DNA of 64,000 bases from Lutjanus erythropterus. Taxonomy: Eukaryota; Chordata; Actinopteri; Lutjaniformes; Lutjanidae. A program made the position numbers and the translations under genes. The stretch covers positions 34,944,350 through 35,008,349 of the forward strand of contig CM034592.1 of the NCBI GenBank assembly GCA_020091685.1, in the 5' to 3' direction. The notes under the pieces were generated by a model, which made no database searches, was not told where the DNA came from, and worked only from the letters and a program-made list of their open reading frames with translations. How positions within the stretch are numbered: the stretch's first letter is position 1; every line of letters begins with the position of its first letter. Shown in pieces: positions 12,901 to 27,900 of this stretch.

Positions 12901-15900
12901 AGACAAAAACAAACAAATAAACAAAGTGCCGTCTCGACAGCAGGAGGACAATGGCAGAAAACAAAAGCAAGGTGTTGCACACTAAGTGTGTGCATGAGCC
13001 AGCCTGATGAAGTCTGTGGTTAAGAGTTATGTTTGCACTGTTGCTCTTGTGAATAAACTTATTAAGAGGAAATGAGCCTGTTAGTGTGCATGAACTGATT
13101 TTTGTTTTCTGAAACTGTACCTTGGATTAATTACAGAAGAAGTCATATTATGATCCCTAAAATCTTACTGGATGCCTGCGAAAAAGTAAACTAAAAACTG
13201 GTATAATATGGAACCTCAAAGGCTTAAACAGTGGCTGGACAGAGAAAATATTTATGCTTTTCCTGAGGAATAAAGCAGAACTTTTCCCCAAAAAATGTGC
13301 GGTAAGAAAAGAGAGGGTGGGAAATGAGGGGGTTGAAGTCAGTTATATAACCACTAATTGTTGACATGTAGATGTGTGTATGTATGTGCATCCATGCATG
13401 GGTGCATGTGCATGTACGTTGTGTGTAATTACATGGATTTAGGTCTTGTGTACTTAATATGCAGGTGTACGTCTGTATCTGCTTGTGCATACATGCCAAT
13501 TCATGTTCAAGTGTATATGAATGTGCAGGTTTGTTTGTTACTTGCAGGTTAGGCTCTGTGATCTGCATCCACAGTATACCACAGAAATGTAGCTGCGACT
13601 CAGTTCCCATTCTTTGTTGATGTTTCTTTCTGTTTTATGAAAAATATCTTTTTGGTGCAAAAATCACTGAATTAATGTTTTTGTTTGCACCGTATCCGAG
13701 CCCACAAAATGTAATATTCAGAGACACAGAGCTTCGAGCGAAAAGAAAGTGGATACCCAGCCAACAAAGCGAAGCCCGGAGCGCAAAAGCTGTTCAAACG
13801 TATCTGAAAGGCTCCAGTGTGGCTGAAGCAGCGCTGCTGAGTCGACTCCTCAGGCGGCGCTGCTGACAAACAGAGCTGCTTCTGACTCGTCGCACACTCA
13901 CCTCAGGGACGCAGGAGAGGAAGGGCTTGATGTAAATGTTGGAGTTGTACACCTTCAGGTCATGATCTCCCAGCCCACGGGTCACTCCGATCGTGGCCAT
14001 GACACGAGCCTGCGTTTACCAACGCACATTCACGCAGGTTCACACATACAGTCAAGACACACACACACACACACACAGAAACATAGGTTATTGTTTCAGG
14101 ATGCGATTCAGTTCTCAGAAAATCCACTTATGAAGGATTATTACATGGTGACCATGTTCTTTCAGAGAATAATGAAAATGTGGAGATTCATTTCTACCCA
14201 GACGGACACAACAACAACTCGCAGATGTAAAAACGCCTCATAATTGTAATAATCTGCAAAACAGAATGACCTGTGAATCTGTGAGCAATAAGATTATGCA
14301 ATGGACATTACGGTTACATCATTACTAAGAAACTGTCAGCATCTTAATATTTAGAAATCTCTGCAAAAAGCCGTGTGTCGAGTGCAATAAATTGTTTTTT
14401 TCTTACCTTTTTGCCCTCTCCATATATCAGTGGGAATTTCAGATCATCTTCAACGATCGTCTTATAAGCCCTGCAACACAACAAACGACAGATTTCAGAT
14501 GTAAGCTACTGAAACACAACTGCAACATTTTTCACAGCTGATCAATTGTTATGTCATTTTGGTAACACTTTCTAAGAATGTCATGTCTATAAGCCTTTTA
14601 TAAAACCTTATAATCATGCATGACAACATGTAACCATGTTTATGAAGTATTATAACTGGTGGACACAATGTGTTATACGTTTGAATGTCATGTCTAAATA
14701 ATTATACAAAATGATTATATATTCATAAGACATTATTCCATTTAAGAACCTCAAACATGTTAGAGTGGTTCTCTATGTGTCTTTATAACTGGCTATAGTT
14801 ATGGTAGTTATAATGTGCTGTTTAACCCAGGCCTCAGATTCTTCTTCCAAGCACTGTTGCCACTTTGGCACAGAGTTATAAAGCATTATGAACGCTGACA
14901 ATACATTATGTCCACCACTTAAAATAATTTCTAAACCTTGTTGTAAGTTGTCATCGCTGATTCTAAACATTTATAGGGTTTTACAAGGCCATATAAATGC
15001 ATTGCAGTGTCTTACGAATGTGCTTATAATGCATCGTAGACATGAATTCTACAGGAAGTGTCTCTTCTTCTAGAACCAGCTAATAACAACAAACTTTTCT
15101 CTGTTTTTATAATTGTGAACTGAACATCTGGGGTTTTCCATTGTGGGTTTTTGAGGTTTGAACAAGTCAACCTGAGCTCTGGGACATTGTGACGAACTAT
15201 TTCCTGATATTTTATAGACTAAACCAATGATGAAGTCATCAAGAAAATAACTGGCAGATTAATTGACAATTAAAAACATAGTTAGTTGTTGACTGTGTCT
15301 GGAAATCCTTATTCATTTATATTTAACTCTCTACAACCAAACTGTTCTGAACAATCAGAGGATGCCCAGTATAGAGGGAGTTCATGAAATGTGATTAATG
15401 TCAGAAAAGTGATTAAAAAGGCTCTCCAGGTTTACCAGCCAGTCATGGTGTGGTCTCTGTACAGCATCTTCTTGCCCAGCTCGCTGTGCTGGATCCTACG
15501 AGGGAACTCAATGTGAGTGAACTCATTACCCAGGAGCTCCGGCCTCAGGAAGCCCTGCAGTGACACACAAAATGGAGCAGGTCGCATCAAACCACAGAAT
15601 AAGAAAGCTTTACTTAAGCCCTGATGTGTCACCGCTCAGAGGTTTCTTTAAAAACGAGAATAGCTGTAAGACTGCGTGTGTAACAGGAGCCCTGCGGTAC
15701 ATGATGCTGTTATACTGAAGACACAATACAGCTCCCTGTTTTAGCAGCAAACATCATCCACCCACTCTGTGACTCACAGCTACAACCTGCTAAAACAGGC
15801 AACCGATGAACGTCAGTGATACAGGATTTCCTCCCTCTTCTTCAGGTTGCTTCAACTCAACTTTACTGTTACTAAAATCTCACCTGACTAGTAAAGACCA

Positions 15901-18900
15901 ACTTTCCTTTTACAGCCTTCAGTGCACTCAGAGGATTACAAAAGCCACTTAAACACGCTGTTAATGTATTCGTCTGTTACATAATAGACCTTTGGGGACC
16001 AATTTATGATAAGACTGTCTTTATAAATGATTTATAAATGGTTTATAATTAGATTATTAATTCAGTTGTAAAGGCTTAATCAATAATTAACAAGCCATTA
16101 CAACAAATTAGATAAAAGGCAATAATGACCTGTCAAATACTGAGCCCACATGTATCTCTAAGCCTCAGATTTCATTGCTTTCTTTGTCTTTTCTATCAGC
16201 AGCATTTACGTCTGTCAGCTTCATCACATATTTGTTCAAAAATCACCAGCATTTAGCCACCGACAGCATATCTTAAAGGTATAATATGCAATAATTTACT
16301 TAAAAAAGACTCATTCAATCATCAGTTCTGTTTTTTTTCAGGACATGGTGAACCGTACAAGTCATCACGGCAGCCAATCCTTTCAATTCTGATTTAGGCC
16401 ACATTCATACGTGGTGCTCAACCAGATTCAGGTCTGATTTTTTTGGCGATGCGACAGTCATATTGAAATTAATGCGACTTTTACGCCACGTTCGCCTGAA
16501 GCGTCCTGCGACAAGACTTTTGTGGAGATGCAGTGACAGATGTAGTTAAAACTATCAGTTCACACTAGGATCTGATATGGGCCACATTTAAGAGATAACA
16601 TGAACAGCCAAACAGAAAAAAATATATTTCAGCAACAAATACAATTTGAGCATTATGTTTTGCAGAGTGAGTGTAGCCTCAGGCTTCCTTTGCCAATTTT
16701 AAATGGTAGTAAGTCATGAATAAGTGGTAGTGGGTTGTACACGTTATAATAAATCTCCCTTTTCCCAGTTATAAATGTCAGTAACTGATTAGTAAGATTA
16801 ATTATTAAAAAGAAGTAACTGGATCTTGCCAAAGAGTGAGCCCACGTCAGTGTTTAATAATGATTTATAAAGTGTTTACTACCTAAATAATAACTTAATT
16901 ATAAACCATGTATAAATCATGGATGATATTATAGGTTGGGCTTCTTGTAATGACCTTTTTCACAGCAGTATTATTGATATGAGATATTGTCTTTCCAGTC
17001 AGTCCACAACAGCAGCACACTGACTCTGTCCGACCTGAATTAAACTAAACTTTGATTATTATCATTGGTAACATCTGTGTTTACTACGTCATGTCAAAAT
17101 GGCTGCTGTGAAAAAGGTCTGTTGTATTTTCCATGTGTAACACAGAAGATATAAGATTACCAGATACTGCAGCCGCTGTCTCTCTGACTCAGGTGTGAAT
17201 TCATTAGTCATGGGAATAACTTCATTATTTCGTATGATTATGGCCCTGCAGAGAGAAAGAGGGAGGGGAGACAATGTTTAAATAGACAGAACTTTTTTTT
17301 TTAACAGATAAAGACACACAAATGCCGTCCCACCCCACATCCCCCTCCCCTTCCAACAATCTTTACATAAAACCAATAAGAAAATAAGATAAATAATATT
17401 AATACTAAAATAACAAAGACATTATTTACTAAACCGACCATTTATTATAATAAAAAATTGGAAGAAAAACAAAAAGTGGGAATTTCCCCCATATTTTATG
17501 AAAGGTTCCATGCTTTCTTTTGAGAGCAATAGTTAATTTCTTGAGATATTGACAGAGCTTTTTAACCACTGAGTTTTTTTTTTTATTGTATGTTTGAAGA
17601 AGAACAAAAACATTTTATTTTGTCAGTGTCATTAAGCTTTGAAATCTAAGAGAACAGACCAAGAATACACAGTTTTGGACATTCTGGTAGTTTGGCTGAA
17701 ACTATTTCAAATCTAATTCTTTGAATCTTGGGTAATCCCATAAACACTGACACAGTACGCAGTTATAAGCACAGCATCTTACTGTAAGATTCTTACACAT
17801 TTGTCTGGATTATTGGCATCAAAATGGACGGAGTTACAAACGTTTGCATGATCCATTTGTACTGCAGGAGACTAAATCTGGTGTTGATAGCTTGAACCTA
17901 GGCGTCATGACACGACCTCTCCCATTCATCTTTTGTTATTTCTGTATCTAAGTCGCTAAATTAAGCGAGTCTCCTATTCTCTGCAGACTCCTGTGATGTG
18001 TATGCCGCTGCAGTACGCAAAGTGCACCCCAGGGGGCACAAGAAGCTACTATGTCTGAGAAGGTTTCCCATGAGTAAAAAGGTGCAGACGCTCTACATTA
18101 GAGAACTACAGTGACTTACACAGCCATCTCATTTCTCCCATGGTCTGCAGTAGAACATTTGTTTCACTTCTCTCACCTGCTGTCTCCAGCATTGGCTACG
18201 TAGAGTTTTCCCATCAAATGAATGGCGGCTAAGGCACAGCACCCACCAGAGATGGCATACGACGTTTTTTCCTTTTCAATTAGGTCATCCTGAAATAAAC
18301 AGAGAAAAATCAAAGTAAGAACAAAAGGCCACAAAACCTCAGTGGTTTGAGAGCGCACTTTGCCTCTGTTCACCCAGAATAGCTCGTTATTTTCTTTATA
18401 AATATTCATATTCAAAACAAAACAGCAGCACTAATGGAGAGAAACAAGGGGGCTTTGAAGAATACATTACCTCAGCTATGGGTTATTATCGGTAGCATCT
18501 AAACCAGACAGTGGTTGCATGAGAGGAAAGCGTCACTTTGAGCTTCCTGACTGAAGGAGGCTGAGCAGATTCAGCCTGTTTGCCCAGTTTTAATCTTCAA
18601 TTTTAGATGCTTGCGGTAACCACAAACAGGAAGACGTCTTGATTTAAAATATAAGAGTCTGCCATGGAGGATGCACTTGAGCACAGCAGTGGTTTGAGCA
18701 AACATTTGCTAACATACTCACAATGTTGCCACGCTGATGTTTAGCATGTATGATGTTTACCATGTTCACGGTCGACCTTTCAAAGTACAAAAAAAGATAA
18801 CAGCTGTATGTGGTGACCTAGTTAGAAGCAAAACATGAGAGCAGGGGAGGTAGAGTGATGGAAGTGTTTCAGAGCTCTACAAACTATAACAACACATTAA

Positions 18901-21900
18901 AAACACCATAATCTCACCAATTTCGCCTTGCCTTTGCAAGTCAGCAGAAAATTTACCATCTGAAGTCAACAGTTCACACTTCAGATCATCAGTTAAGGAA
19001 TGTTAATTCACAGTTAATTCAAACATTAATTTATATGCATCAAATTATCTGGATTCCAGTTACATAGAAGTTTATTTCAGACTTATGTAACTGCATAAGC
19101 CTCTCTGAAAACAGAACAGTACTTGTTCTCATACAAATATGAAGCTTTATGTTGTTGTTGAAGACACAAACATGCCTTGTGCAGCTTGAAATATGCAGAG
19201 CACAGTTCCTCTTGTTTCCTCACACAGATTGTTCGTTATCATCTGCTCACCATCTGTGAGAAGGCGGTCTCAATGACTCCCATCACCAGGCTCTCCAAGC
19301 TGACAACCTTCTCCATGTGAAAGCGCACTGTGGAGTCGCTGATAGCATCTGGGTCCTCCGGTTCCTGCGCCGCGCCCTTCTTCGTCTCCGCTTGGTACGG
19401 GCTGCCGTTCTTGGCCAGGCAGATGGGAGGAGCGCTGGTGGGGTTCTCCAGCAGGTGACAGATTTCTCCCAAACGGTCTCTGATGAGGTGGTGGAGAAGC
19501 TTGGAGGCCATGATGGCGGCGCCAGAGCCTGCATGTCCATCAAACACACCCCAGAAGTGGAGAGGGATTCCTGTACCATCCTAAAATACATGAACATAAA
19601 TATTTATCAAATAAATGAAGAAAAGATAGTAGAAGTAATACAAAAATAACAGAGAAGTAATAATTCCTGCGGTTATGGTTTAAAAATCTCTCATGAGATT
19701 ACAACTGTGAGCAGAAGGCACAGATTTGTGAGGGTTTACAGGCTCTGGGACTGCAGCTGGTGACATTTGTAATGCTGAGCAATATGTTTCTTCCATTTCA
19801 GGTTTTACTGAGTTTCACCAAATCCAGATTATAATATTCTGGGAAACTTGGCAAGAGATAAAAGTCTTATTGTGAGCTTTACTTTTCATGATATATATTG
19901 AATCATTCAAGTCTAAAATAATATACAATGAATATATGAAATTTAAGTAAAATTAACTGTTCTGTTATATCAGCCCTAACACAAAGGAGAAACTCTTCAT
20001 TGCAGGGCTTTCGCTGATCATGATGTAACGGGTGATGGAGAGGCATTGCCACCTTTGTGTTTGCAGGCATGTTTACAAGCAGAGTTGGCCTGACTGACTA
20101 ACAGATGAACAGGCTTTACCCCTCTGATGCTAGAGTGGGGGAGGGGTGCAACAAGGGATGATGTAATTCATTTACACTACACGAAGGACGAGCACGTGTG
20201 TGCGTGTGTGCGTGTGCAGGAGTAGTAGGTCTAAAACAAATATATTGACCTGGAGAGTAAATGTGTTTAGAAAGATTACAGGACTACAGTCACTAAGAAA
20301 TTAGTTTTTGTCCTGTGTAGTGTGTGTGTGTGTGTGTGTGTGTGGCCATGTGTGCTGTTATGATAATATTAATATGTTTATATTGTTTTTTTTAATTAAG
20401 AAAATTAGTCATTGTGACAAAGTGACTTTCACAATCATGATTGTAGAAAGCAAAAAACCCTCAATTCTCAGGCAGATCTTCAAACCTGACAAAAAAATCT
20501 TTCATTGCGACCTGTGACGACTCCCCTTCTCCCGTTTCAACAAGCGAGTGTTGTGAGACTGAACTTGTGTTTACAATACAAATGAGAGAAAGACATTGTA
20601 AAAAAAACCTCTGTGTTCAGCTCCCAGGACTTTTGTAACTCGTAACTGAATCTCTCTGGTTTGAAGTTAAGTTTCTTTCCTGTGTCGCTGTTTGTACTTT
20701 CAGATATCCGATTTAATTATACTGTTTCATAAGCACTTTCAGCCGTATAGGAATCGTGTTCCATTATTGCTGATGAAAAATCAACATTTCCTGGTTTAGC
20801 TGCTATATAGTATAAGTTTTTGAATAACAGTAACACAGGACTTTTTGTTTATTGCTGAAGAATTCAGAGGAAAGCGTTTGTTCACTGTTTTACAGCCACT
20901 CGACTCAAGCTAACTTCATCTTCAGTTTGGAGATTAATATTAAATCTATTAAATCTGCTTATCTAGCATGTTTCGTAATAACTGGGACTTGTTTCTGATG
21001 CTTTGCTTTGTAATGATGAGAAACGTCGAGGGATACATCAGACACATTTGAATGATAGTGTACATAGTGAAAGATTAGAAGTCCCACAAGGACTGGAGGG
21101 GAATTACAAGTAACAAAGTGAATCCATCAATACTAAATAGGATATGAAGACACCACTATTAGGTATCAGGTTACTACAATGCATGCATTATGCATTATAA
21201 TTTCAATGCACTGCAGCTTAGTCTATATTGTGTTGGCTACACAGCAAGAATTTCACCTCAGACACCTTCAGGACGTTAAGTACGCTGACATCAGACTGAA
21301 AAACATTATCACTAATTGTTTATTGGAGCTGCCAGCTTTTGACCAGACGTGTCACTCCTCATTCACTGACTGCTGTACTGATGTTCACGAGCTTGCCCTT
21401 CTTCGCTCACCCCGTTGTCCTCCACCAGAGTGGAGTTGCGGTGTTTGCCGCTCGGCTTCTTCACGAACAGCTTCTCACAGGAGGCCTGGTCCTCGTTCAG
21501 CATGCTCTTCCCCGCATTGATCACCCTGATGGAGAAAGGGGCGAGGAAGAAAGGTGAGAATGGAGTCAGATGATTTATAGTGTTTGCTCTCACTCCTCTA
21601 TAACCACATGAACACATAATAGCAGCCAGAAAGATGGAGAGAGTCGAACAGAACGGAGGAAAGTGGAGCAGGATGCAGTCATGTCCCAGAGGGAACTTGC
21701 GGGAGGGATTAAGTGTTTTTATTATGAGCTGATGCCTGTGGAGGATAATGGCTTTAGAGTAATGCACTGTTTCGTACTCCAGCAGCATCAGTCCCTCTGT
21801 ATGCCGCAGCAGTGCTCACTGGGGGTACAAACGCAGAACAGTGTTCGAAAGAGAAGTGAAGCTGCAGGAAACTGAGCCAAATACCTTTCAAATCTACAGA

Positions 21901-24900
21901 AATAGTAACACAGGCACATTTGAGAGTAAAAGAGTGGTCTGTTTGAGAGGATTTCTACAAAGTGAACCTGAAAAAGATGAATTCCTAGTTGCTGTTAAAA
22001 TATGCTACATCAGGTGGAGGTGGGCAGCTCTACAAACAACGCAAGCCTGGTACAAAGTCTTTATCTGAACACTAAAAATGAGTCTAGTCATATTCTGAAT
22101 TCCTCTTCAGGGAGAGGAAGTTGCTTGTCATGTTCTTAAGCCACATGGTGCAATACAGAAATGAAAACTGACAGGCGAGTCCTGACGAAAACAAATCCCC
22201 AGTGCAGTAACAGCTGCTACTGCAGCAACTTGAATATTGTTTAGAACATAATGCAGGCAAATAATTATCTTCACTTCATTGAAATGCACAGTAACAAACA
22301 AAATTATCAAAACTATTTTTATAGCATTACATTGCCCCTATCTCAACCTCAACTTCCTCAAAGCTTTAAAACGCTTTAGGTCGGTGATTCCCAAAGTTTT
22401 TTCTGGTATGCAGCCCTTCAGAAGCCAAAAACCTTCATGCCTCTCTCAACACCACAATAATTATAAATCATTAACAATAATTTGGCATGCAAGTGATAAA
22501 ATAAGGATTCAAATAGAATTTTAATGAAAAGGTCAGCATGAAAGCATCAGTAAACTCTTGTTTATTTTCCCTACATGAATCATATTCATCTAACTTTGTT
22601 TGGCTCTGTATTTCTCCCCTGGTCATCCGTGCCCCTCAGGCAGTAACACTAACTGTTCAAGTGCATTTCCTTCTCATTCCTGCTTGATATATGATTTCAG
22701 GTGTTCCACAGTCCCAGGTTTCTTTCGGCATATTTTGCACTTCATGGCGCTTCATTAACCACACATTTTCAGTGGGAGACAGGTCTGGGCTGCAGGCAGG
22801 TCAGTCTAGTACCTCAACTCTTTTACTACGAAGCGGCGCTTTTGTAACATCTACAGAATGTGTCTTGGCATTGTCTCGCTGAAATAAGCACGGATGTCGT
22901 CTGGATGACAGTATATGTTGCGCCAAAACCTGTATGTACCCTTTCAGCATTAATGGGACTTTCACAGATGTGACAATTACCCATGATGCCAGGGGAACTA
23001 ACACATCAGATGCTGACTTTTGAAGTGCTGGCGACAATCTGGATGGTCCCTTTCCATGATTTCCAAAAACAATTTGAAATGTTGACTAACTAACTTTTTT
23101 CTTTAAGTCAGTGGAAGCAGGGCATGAACCCAACATTTCTGGCCACCTGATGAGAGTAAGTCCAATACTGACTCTTGTCTTGATCTTTTGGTTTCTGCCA
23201 ACTCCTGAGGGAAACATCTGCCTGTTTAGCTGCTAAATGCTCCACTATATTCACCAGCTAATCTCTAACTGTGTCTGTCTGCTGTTTGGTGCTGAGCAGG
23301 TAGTGTACAGTGGATTTTTTTTTGCTGAAAACAGCTGCCTGCTCATGCAGAAACTGAAGCTATGACACAGATGTACGCACACACATCACACAACTAAAGC
23401 GTGTTTCAAGAATCTGCTAACTGAATGTTGATACCAAAGTGACTTGAAACTAATGGCTGCCTTGAAGAGTATAAAAACCTACATACAAATAACTACGTAA
23501 CAGCATGTTTTGCAAAATAGTTAATCTGTGTAGTAAAGTATATGTAATTTGCACTCGTATGACCCTTAAGCAGCCACATGAGGCTGACTTGGAGAGGCCC
23601 CAGTTTGGACCTCATGCTGTGACATTATGTAACATTTTCAGTTTCAATTATAGATAAATGCCACATTAGCTGGATAATAGAGCATAATACCTTTTGCGCA
23701 ATTCCAGTAATTTAAGCATTGTCATTAAGATTCCCTCGGAAACTTCTGCAGAGGAGGGATTAGTAATTTATCAGTTACTATGGGGATCAACAGAGGAAGG
23801 GAGAAAGAGAAAGGGACCAGTAATGAAAGAGAGACTTTATGTGAGGGGGGAAAGAGGAAAAAATGCGCAGTCACACAAAGGACACGAGAGAAATCCAGAG
23901 TAAAATCTCTGAGACCTTTGACTTCTCACTTTTCAAATAGTTCAGCTGATTACAATCATCGCAGAAAATGGTCTCTGGCCGGTCCGAAGCTCTGATATCA
24001 GAGAGCAGCGAATATGAGGCACAAAATTCAACCGCGGCCCAAATCTGGATTATAAAAAGCCCTTTCACTTTCTAATCAGTTGAAAGCAGTGGACAGGCAC
24101 CGCGGTGTCCTGCAGTGCGCTCCATGCATTAGGACTAATGACAGACAAGAATTTAAAGTCGCCTGATTGTCGTCTTAACTTTCTCCCAGGGCCAAACACC
24201 GGCACCAAACACACTGTATGTTTTTTATTTGCTGTTGTTGGATGCATCTGTTACATCAGATAATTGGAGGGCTACAGTATGTTAGGCTAGCTGAAAATAA
24301 TATTTTCTGATGTTTTTCCTTAAGATAATTTTCACTTTTTAAACAAACATATTTTATAACTAGAAGAGTGCACTCAGTAGAGTACAGATTCTGCCAGGCA
24401 GCCGTCGGTGAAGCACCTACTGCAAAAACATCACATCTGCCAGATGCAACCAGTGGAGATTTTGAATAAAGTTTTTTATATCGTATAGTATAGTGTAAGC
24501 TTTATTATCTGGATGTATGCAAAGTTTTGAATAAAGTATTTTTGTTGTCTTTAAGATGCAGAGAATATTTTGATGTACTTGTAACAGAGCGTTCATCTAA
24601 CTGTCCCAACTTTTCATATTCTTTAAACATCATTTAAACATTTTGTTATTTATTTAGAATATTATAGGCAACCAGGTGGATTTACAACAATATCTTAGAT
24701 ATAGAAATCTACACTTCTGGAGAAACTTATAAAAGTGGAAGTTGTGGCTATTCAGAACGTTAATGTTTTGGCACAGAGCTGATTATATCGCCCCTAGTAA
24801 CTGACTTTAAAAGTAACCACTGCTATGTTTGATTTTTCATGTTTATAACAAACCAAATTACATGATATTTGGTTCAGAATTAAGTGAGTTACTGTTGATT

Positions 24901-27900
24901 TTGCAGTGAAGTCTGCATCTCTTATTTTTGTGCTATTTTTGAACCGTGAACACTTCAGTATGGCGACCACGCAGACACATAGCAGATCGAAACTAACAAA
25001 ACAGGGATTTATTCATCTCGTACTGTGTCTAACTTTAGTGTGTGCAACTTTAGTAACATATCAGATGTGGAATTAATCTGCAAGTATTCTAGTTTAAGAA
25101 GAAACTATGAAACTTTCCTATAGATGTTTTTGAGCCACGACAAAGATCAACATGTAGCCTGCAACAGACTAGTAGGTAAGTGTTGTTTTTGCCTAGCTGT
25201 TGTTCATGACTTGCGACACATACTGGCAACTTTTATTGATATGGCAGGAGAGGGGCAGAGAGGCCGGAGGGACGACACAAAGCAAAGGGCCACAGGCAGG
25301 AGTCGAACCCACGGCCGCTGCAGAGGACTGCTTTTCAAGGTTTATCAAAAGCTGTGAATCACTGCAACCAGGAGAGGTTGCAACATAAGATGGGTCCAGT
25401 AGCATAAGATTAGCTGCAGACAGTATCTCTAGCCCTGTTTGTCACTCACACACAGTTACAGCAGTTAATAATGATGAAATAAGGAGCACCATCAGTGTGC
25501 TCCTTATTAGCTTGTTCTGCCTTATTACAATACTTTAAAATGAGAAATTTCTGACATAGTTTTATAAGTGAAACAATAAATCTTTTTAATACTTGTTTTG
25601 AGAAGTTAAATATGAAAGTAAATGTCTCCTTTCTAAATGTTTGCAGGGTAATAAAGTTTCACCACCCCCACAGTAAAGAATCAGCATTTTATCTCTGTTT
25701 TGAAAGCAGTCACATGTGCTCAATGAGCTATAATTGAACATAATGTTGTCTGCGTGGGAGGATGTGATTCTAAACTAGGAGCTCAGGCCTTCCCATAATG
25801 TGACTTATCTCCTTCACATAGCTGTGTTTCGGTCATATGTTTCCACAACTTGTGACTGAAAACCATGTTGGTCATGTTTGGTAAAAAAAAGGGGCTGTCT
25901 GTTTGAAAACTCCTACTGTACAGTTTATTATGCAAGCAAAGTTCAAAAGAGGAAGCTGAGAGTTCCCGTGAAGTCTCTAATTGCGGCTGCTGCACCCTTG
26001 AACGTCAAAGATGTGATGCAAATGTCTGTCAAGTTTGGTGTTATACCAAATCTCACAGCAACACTGCGGTTAAAAAAAAATGTTGCAATGCACCTCTTGT
26101 GAAGTGCTGCAACTCAGGAAAAGGCTTCTTTTTTTTTTTTTAACTCATTTGGGGCTTTGTGGTTCAATCAGACACAGATCAGTGGAGCATGTAATCCTGT
26201 GAATGAAGACACCTCTGAAATAATCCTTTTAGATTGAGCTTTTGATAACTTTCCATTACAAATTTACACTTTCAGAAATATGGATTTTAACTGTTTTAAC
26301 TGTGCTTACATGTTTTTTCTTGCCTGTGATGCCGTTTGCGTTACTAGATGTCAACATAGGGCGTCAAATAAAAACTGCGCACCTATTCCAGCAGGCCGGC
26401 CCGTGGGCGTGTATTTGATCCCTCTGCTCATAACACTGACACATTTATTTGAGAGTAAAAGAGTGATCTGTTCGAGAGGGTTTTTACAAATTGAATATGA
26501 AAAAGATGAATCCCTGGTTGCTGCTAAACTGTGTTACATCAGGTGGAGGTGGGCAGCTCGACAAACACTGCAGGCCCGGTACAAGTCTTCATCTGTAGCT
26601 TGGAACATTAAAGAATGAGCCTACTCATATTCTGAATTCCTCTTCAGGGAGAGGAAGTTGCTTGTCATGTTTGCAAGAAAAATGGTGCAACAGTGAAATG
26701 AAAACTAACAGGCGAGACCTGACAAAAACAAATCCCCACCAGTACAATAATAAAAGGTAGTGCAGCGACTTGAATGATGCTCAGAACATAATGCAGGTGT
26801 TGTAATTAAAACGTGCTGCAACTTGTACACTGTGTCTCACCATGAATTTGGGAGCTGGACACAGAACAGGGCTCGAGAAACAAAATCCAGGCAAATAATT
26901 ATCTTCACTGCAGTGAAATGCAGGGTAACAAAGAGTGAGTTTTCAGAACATCAGTGTTTTTATGACATTACATTGCAGCTATCTATCTTAAGTTAATCTG
27001 ATTTTCTTTACTATCCTATTCAAGAAAAGAACATATAAAAGCAGTAAAGGATACTGGCTACACATCAGCCACGTTCTTAAACCTACTATATAAAAAAACT
27101 ACATCTTTTACAGCACTTTGAGGCGGCAGAAACAACAACGCAACACTGACTTATCTTCATCTTTTCAGTTGATGTGATACACTTGTTAGCAAACAGTTCC
27201 TCATTTACACATGCAGCAGTTACGGAACAACATTATCACTCATTTGGAGTTGTTTTCCTGGTCACCTGATTCAATTTTCACTCTCTTCTAGCTCTGTTTT
27301 TGGTCTCCACCATCTCCCGAGGGAACTACCTGTCTCTTTAGCTGGTAAATGTTCCACTATGTTCTTTAGCGAGTCTCTTAACTGTGTCTGTCTGGTGTTT
27401 GGTAATCTCTATTAACAGATATCTGCTTATGAATGCAAGGCTTGCTGGTCAACTGTTCATGCGGGGAGCAAAAGAGGCAGAATACACTGGCTGAGATGCA
27501 ATCTCGAAACCCATTGGGTTTCAGCTGACAACAATTTAGCTTTTTATTAGCTTTTTAAAAAAAATGCAGATATCTATCTACAGAGATTAGCTGAACTCAA
27601 CTCCAACTCCGTTCTCGCGTCTCAAGCTGCTAAACGGACTGTGAACAATAACTAGCAGAGAGGAGGACCTGGCCCAGATATCTATTAACCATCGTCACAA
27701 TATTCACTGCTACACTGGAAGCCCTGAAACACTGGCCTTTGCCCCGAGAGGCTGAATCATCATCAGATGACAGCCGATTGGTTCCAAGATTGTCTTTTTG
27801 GTGCTGAGCAGGTAGTGTCCCGTGGTCTTTTAGAGCTATTTTACTAAAGACAGCTGCCTGCTGCTGTGAAAATGATGCTATGAGAGCACTGAGAGTGAAC

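Noticed and set aside
13224-13610. Minus-strand open frame of 128 codons in ppm1j intron 8
   Set aside because: His/Thr/Cys-rich translation of a CA/TG-rich stretch with no family resemblance.
19283-19649. Overlapping frames opposite and alongside exon 3
   Set aside because: These are shadows of the GC-rich exon 3 in other frames; only the FDGHAG frame joins the neighbouring exons.
21841-26618. Two similar short open frames sharing an FESKRV-type peptide (21841-22068 and 26280-26618)
   Set aside because: The similarity is DNA-level, due to the two copies of repeat Y; there is no splice context or domain.
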